From: Ruminococcus sp.
Lineage (GTDB): Bacteria > Bacillota > Clostridia > Oscillospirales > Ruminococcaceae
DNA: 8,102 nucleotides
Assembly (NCBI GenBank): GCA_003488415.1
Contig: DNLQ01000199.1
Location: 1-8,102, forward strand
Reading direction: 5' to 3'
This document shows positions 4,909-8,102 of this stretch, in pieces. The first letter of the stretch is position 1; each line of letters starts with the position of its first letter. A program made the translations under genes and the position numbers. Under the pieces are notes generated by a model. The model saw nothing but the letters and a program-made list of their open reading frames with translations, ran no database searches and had not been told where the DNA came from.

Positions 4909-7611
4909 AAGATCAAACGAACTCACTTTCTTGCCGGAATGATCTCAGCTTGTCTGATTGCTTCAGCTACACCCACAGTTTCAGCTGCGCAGACAGCTCC
5001 GGAAGGAATAGGCGACGTCAATTTCGACAGCAGGATCTCAGTATCAGATGCCGTTGCAATATTGCAGTACGTGGCAAATGCAACGAAGTATCCGCTGGAT
5101 TCGGCAGCGCTTGACAGAGCAGACGTATTCAACAGGGGAGACAGTGTAACGGGTATGGACGCCCTCACGATCCAGAAGTACGATGCAGGACTTCTTTCAT
5201 CCCTGCCGGAATCATGGGATCCGTCATATCAGGAGCCTGCTCAGCCCGGGGAACAGCCTACAGAGGCTCCTCCTGCAGAGGCAGAGGATGTGGAGACATA
5301 TATCAGGCTCAACGGTTCAAGTATCTCTGTTGACGGAAAATATGCTCAGGCACAGGACTCAAAGGTAACGATCAGCCATTCCGGAAGCTACTACATCGAA
5401 GGAAAACTTGATGACGGTCAGATATGGGTAGAGGTACCTGACGAGAATGCTGATCCCGGCACTGTAAAGCTGATATTCAAAGGCGTGGATATCGCCGGAA
5501 AGAGTGCTCCAGCGATATTTGTCAAGAACGCTGATAAGACCTCGATAACTGTTGAGGACGGCACTGAGAATACGATTACTGACGGAAATACAGCATATTC
5601 CGGAGAATATCTCGACACAGCCCTTATCGAAGCCAAGGACGATATTACATTCAAGGGCGGAGACCTTGGCACGGGAATCCTCAATATAACTGCCAACACT
5701 CAGAATGCTGTGATCTGTAATAACGATATTAAGATCACAGGAGGAAATATCAATATCAATACTCTGAACGAGACTGATAAGACAGATGCCATAAAGGGCA
5801 AGACCTCAGTGACAGTCAAGGGAGGAAAACTGGTCATCGACTCGGAGGGTGACGGTATCAAGTCATCCAAGGGCGAGGTAGAGATCTCCGGCGGCGAGAT
5901 ACTGATAAAGGCTGGCAGCGATGCAATACAGGCAGAGACTACACTTACAGTATCCGGCGGAGATATATCAGCCTGCGGAGACAGAGGTTTACGCAGTGAG
6001 GGAAATGTCAATATTACCGGCGGAAACATACTTGCCACAGCAACAGATAACCAGTGCGAGAAACTCACATCTACAGATCAGGCGGCTGTAGTACTCGACT
6101 TCACAAAGCAGTGGTCCAAGAACAATCCTATTGCACTCACCGACTCAGGCAAGAATGTGATATTTGACAAGAATACACGCAAGAAATATCGTTATGCCAT
6201 AGTCTCCTCACCGGAGCTTACTGACGGTGCACCCTACAGAGTATACGCAGGAGGAATCGAGACAAAGGCTTCATCTGACATCAAGGCTGGCAAGCCGGCA
6301 GCATATAAGGATGTAAACAATTCCGACAGTGCTGATCTGCTCTATGGAGGACTGTTCGACCAGAGCAGCGTTCATCGCATTGAAGTTGAAATGTCAAACT
6401 GGTCAGATTTCCTTTCTCACTCACAGGATGAGGAATACTATCCATGCAACATAATAATAGACGGTGAGCGTATCGACAATGTCGGCATCAGAACCAAAGG
6501 ACACAGTTCAAATATGTTTGTATATCAGGCAGGCAAGGATAAGTACAGTTTCCGTTTCAAGCTGGATAAGTACGATAAGTATCAGAACTACAAGGGACTT
6601 ACTGAGATCTGTGTGAACAACTTCTATTCAGATCCCTCCTGTATGAGAGATGTACTGTGCTACAACTCGATGTATGACCTTGATGCCTATGCTCCTAACG
6701 TAGGCTATACAGATATGTACCTCAACGGTGAGCTTTACAGCTTCTATCTCCTTTGCGAGCAGCCGGGAACAACAGTAGGTGAAAGACTTGCAACAACAGA
6801 TGATGCTGTATTCTATAAGGCAGCTGATGTAGGCAGTTCCTATGACTGTACATTCAGACCTCAGATGGAACTGAATAACTTTGAGGTTAAGTACGGTACA
6901 GACGACGAGCTGAAGCATATCCAGGAGGTCAAGGATGCGATCAACAAAGTAACCTCAAGCAACTACAAGTTCATTGAGGACATAATTGATGTACCGAGCT
7001 GGCTCAAGGGCTTTGCCGTAAATGCTGTAATGGGCAACTATGACAGCTATAACGGACAGATGGCACATAACTACTACGTAATGTACAATGAAGGCAAGAT
7101 GTACTATGTCGGCTGGGACTACAATCTTTCCATAGGCAACTTCATGGATTACGGAGCAGCAGCAGAGTCAGACATCACAACAGGTCTGTATCAGGCAGAT
7201 GCGAGTCAGCGTCCCATGCTTACAAATCTTCTTCAGGTACCGGAGTATCGTGATATGTACTACAGCTACGTAAAGCAGATAGTAAATCTTTACAGCGATC
7301 CTGAGAAGACAGTAAACGGTCTTTCAACACTTATCCGTGATCACGTAAAGGCTGATCCGAGATTCTTCTTCACATACGACCAGTTTGAGAGCAATATCTC
7401 AAAGAGTGCTCAGGGACTCCAGACCGGCGGCAATAACGGCGGAATGTGGGGAGGCTTTGGAGGATTTGGCGGATTCGGCGGCTTCGGAGGTTTTGGAGGC
7501 TTCGGCGGATTCGGCGGCGGCGGTCTTTTCTCCTACGGCGGCGACAGTGTATCGATCGTTGACTTTATGATAAAGAGAAACGAGTATATCCATAATACTA
7601 TCGGTTTCTGA
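4906..7611 (+). CDS. Secreted cellulosomal protein: dockerin, Cthe_2159-like carbohydrate-binding domain and CotH kinase domain
   Basis: The 901-residue protein has a Sec signal peptide (1-27, V-S-A before A28). The dockerin spans 36-103. Loop one is D37-x-N39-x-D41 to D48. Loop two is D73-V-F-N-R-G-D79 to D85, one residue longer than the classical loop, and the domain ends in L-P-E-S, a Ruminococcus style. A Pro/Glu-rich linker (104-126) follows. Residues about 130-480 form a Cthe_2159/DUF4353 beta-helix with six rungs of the form hydrophobic-x-hydrophobic-x-G-G at 21-28-residue steps (nt 5656, 5740, 5821, 5890, 5956, 6019). Cthe_2159 is known to bind cellulose and pectic polymers. Residues about 490-901 are CotH kinase-like: G-I-R-T-K-G-H-S-S (K531), a Y-L-L-C-E segment (E618), Y-K-A (K638), N-Y-D-S-Y-N-G (D713) and G-W-D-Y-N (D738). 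A Gly-rich (GGF)7 tract lies near the C-terminus. The dockerin predicts scaffoldin attachment. The kinase substrate is unknown. Confidence 0.9.
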   Translation: MKIKRTHFLAGMISACLIASATPTVSAAQTAPEGIGDVNFDSRISVSDAVAILQYVANATKYPLDSAALDRADVFNRGDSVTGMDALTIQKYDAGLLSSLPESWDPSYQEPAQPGEQPTEAPPAEAEDVETYIRLNGSSISVDGKYAQAQDSKVTISHSGSYYIEGKLDDGQIWVEVPDENADPGTVKLIFKGVDIAGKSAPAIFVKNADKTSITVEDGTENTITDGNTAYSGEYLDTALIEAKDDITFKGGDLGTGILNITANTQNAVICNNDIKITGGNININTLNETDKTDAIKGKTSVTVKGGKLVIDSEGDGIKSSKGEVEISGGEILIKAGSDAIQAETTLTVSGGDISACGDRGLRSEGNVNITGGNILATATDNQCEKLTSTDQAAVVLDFTKQWSKNNPIALTDSGKNVIFDKNTRKKYRYAIVSSPELTDGAPYRVYAGGIETKASSDIKAGKPAAYKDVNNSDSADLLYGGLFDQSSVHRIEVEMSNWSDFLSHSQDEEYYPCNIIIDGERIDNVGIRTKGHSSNMFVYQAGKDKYSFRFKLDKYDKYQNYKGLTEICVNNFYSDPSCMRDVLCYNSMYDLDAYAPNVGYTDMYLNGELYSFYLLCEQPGTTVGERLATTDDAVFYKAADVGSSYDCTFRPQMELNNFEVKYGTDDELKHIQEVKDAINKVTSSNYKFIEDIIDVPSWLKGFAVNAVMGNYDSYNGQMAHNYYVMYNEGKMYYVGWDYNLSIGNFMDYGAAAESDITTGLYQADASQRPMLTNLLQVPEYRDMYYSYVKQIVNLYSDPEKTVNGLSTLIRDHVKADPRFFFTYDQFESNISKSAQGLQTGGNNGGMWGGFGGFGGFGGFGGFGGFGGFGGGGLFSYGGDSVSIVDFMIKRNEYIHNTIGF
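7450..7512 (+). repeat. Tandem (Gly-Gly-Phe)7 coding repeat in the CotH domain
   Basis: Seven consecutive 9-base units each encode Gly-Gly-Phe, within a wider Gly-rich stretch (residues about 841-873) near the end of the CotH-like domain. Synonymous codons differ between units (GGA/GGC/GGT and TTT/TTC), so the repeat is kept at protein level rather than being a fresh slippage product. It probably forms a flexible, aromatic-studded loop on the surface. Gly-rich loops are common in clostridial CotH proteins, in my recollection, but this GGF regularity is striking. Confidence 0.9.
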
Positions 7612-7616
7612 TATGT

Positions 7617-7665
7617 AAAAAAACCCGGAAGCGGTTTGTGTAACTGCTTCCGGGATCATTTTTTT
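7617..7665 (+). terminator. Strong, probably bidirectional intrinsic terminator after the dockerin/CotH gene
   Basis: CCCGGAAGCGGTT (7624-7636) pairs with AACTGCTTCCGGG (7642-7654). The stem is 13 base pairs with one G-U pair and a 5-base loop. A run of seven T follows at 7659-7665 and a run of seven A precedes the stem at 7617-7623, so it can also stop transcription from the other strand. It begins 5 bases after the stop codon, making the gene a monocistronic unit. Confidence 0.92.
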
Positions 7666-7683
7666 ACAGTGATACGTGCTTGA

Positions 7684-7986
7684 ATACACTGCTCTACATT
7701 CAATTTCGATCATGCAGTATTTGCAAAATACAACCTGACGAAGTACTGCGGCAGGATCTGCGCGCCGACAGACATCAAGGTCAGGGCAGATCAATACGCT
7801 GAACTGAATGCCCGTGCAGATGCGCTGCACAGTCAAATCGCAGATGCGCTGACGGCAGATACGGCGAGTGCGTTGGAGGAACTCATCGACATACACCGGC
7901 AGATGGAATCGATCACCTCGGAGGACAGCTACACGAGGGGCTTTCGTGCCGGCGCAAGACTGATGCTGGATATGCTGGAGCCATAA
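7684..7986 (+). pseudogene. DUF6809-like small protein remnant, no recognisable start
   Basis: The frame opens after TGA at 7681-7683 and ends with TAA at 7984-7986 (100 codons). It lacks an in-frame ATG, GTG or TTG before the conserved part, and there is no clear Shine-Dalgarno sequence. From 7741 it reads K-Y-C-G-R-I-C-A-P, then a Glu/Leu/Ala-rich helical middle, and ends with Y-T-R-G-F-R-A-G-A-R-L-M-L-D-M. This resembles DUF6809 proteins of clostridial phages and conjugative elements, whose N-terminus has an L-Y-x-G-x-I/L-x-P pattern and whose C-terminus has G-F-R-L-G-A-R/L-M. About 10 usual N-terminal residues, including the start, seem lost. The nearby ATG (7712) is in another frame and meets TGA at 7736. 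Codon use (many GCG, ACG) differs from the neighbours, suggesting transfer. The function of the family is unknown. It could instead be expressed from a CTG or other rare start. Confidence 0.5.
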
Positions 7987-8003
7987 ACAAGGTACATACT
8001 TCT

Positions 8004-8028
8004 CAGCCCGCTTCGGCGGGCTGTTCTT
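8004..8028 (+). terminator. UUCG-tetraloop hairpin terminator after the DUF6809-like frame
   Basis: CAGCCCGC (8004-8011), loop TTCG (8012-8015) and GCGGGCTG (8016-8023) form a perfect 8-base-pair GC-rich stem with the very stable C(UUCG)G tetraloop. It is followed by a modest T-rich tail (TTCTTATT from 8024). It sits 17 bases after the stop at 7986. The T tract is weak, but this is a plausible intrinsic terminator. Confidence 0.72.
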
Positions 8029-8040
8029 ATTCCACTGTAA

Positions 8041-8102
8041 AATGTACACTATCCACCAGATAAAAAAGTACATCTCTGGTAGTATTATTCGTTGACTTAT
8101 CG
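8041..8102. other. AT-rich window end with small inverted repeats and a possible -35 box
   Basis: ATGTAC (8042-8047) is inverted as GTACAT (8068-8073), and ACCAGA (8055-8060) as TCTGGT (8075-8080). The two pairs interleave, so they cannot form one simple hairpin. Another GTACAT lies at 7992-7997. TTGACT at 8092-8097 could be a -35 box for a gene beyond the window, but its -10 is out of sight. No gene is seen here. Confidence 0.3.

Noticed and set aside
7441..7530. Short tandem repeat considered as a CRISPR-like or intergenic repeat
   Set aside because: The units are 9 bases, in frame, and encode Gly-Gly-Phe with synonymous changes. There are no spacers, so it is a coding repeat.
7399..8073. 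224-codon open frame on the minus strand crossing the CotH 3' end and the tail region
   Set aside because: It runs through a strong bidirectional terminator and antisense to the Gly-rich repeat, which yields low-complexity Ala/Ser/Glu sequence. There is no support as a gene.

Overview
The window looks like a chromosomal segment of a Gram-positive, cellulosome-producing gut or rumen Firmicute, most likely a Ruminococcus relative. The main reasons are a MurT/GatD pair (amidated peptidoglycan, a Gram-positive trait) and a secreted protein whose dockerin has the Ruminococcus-style second calcium loop and ends in LPES. Strong AGGAG-type ribosome binding sites and moderate GC fit as well. The species cannot be named from the sequence alone.

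Region 1 (1-4571) is a tightly packed plus-strand gene run. It holds the 3' end of a very large DUF4011-type helicase/nuclease gene (open at the 5' window edge), then murT, gatD (4-base ATGA overlap with murT) and a GH25 lysozyme lipoprotein. Gaps are 21, -4 and 9 bases, and a strong intrinsic terminator at 4526-4571 closes the run. MurT and GatD together amidate the D-glutamate of lipid II. The GH25 protein is probably a membrane-anchored muramidase acting on the same wall.

Region 2 (4572-4905) is the only long intergenic space. It contains a near-consensus sigma-A promoter (TTTACA-17-TATAAT). Just upstream is a compact repeat cluster: a 10-base direct repeat at 21-base spacing, framed by a 7-base inverted repeat. 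It looks like an operator. An AT-rich leader of about 135 bases follows.

Region 3 (4906-7665) is a single-gene unit. It encodes a 901-residue secreted protein with a signal peptide, an N-terminal dockerin, a Cthe_2159-like (DUF4353) beta-helix carbohydrate-binding domain and a C-terminal CotH kinase-like domain. The CotH domain is interrupted by a (Gly-Gly-Phe)7 tract. A bidirectional-looking terminator follows. This is presumably a cellulosome component that combines plant-polymer binding with a CotH domain.

Region 4 (7666-8102) has different codon use. It carries a small open frame resembling DUF6809 proteins of clostridial mobile elements, with no recognisable start codon, then a UUCG-tetraloop terminator and a short AT-rich stretch with small inverted repeats. 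It is probably the edge of a decayed or inserted accessory segment.

I found no tRNA, rRNA, CRISPR array or complete mobile element. I did not find a convincing new multi-gene system. The most unusual points are the altered nuclease motif in the helicase tail, the dockerin-binding-CotH fusion with its GGF tract, and the repeat cluster at its promoter.
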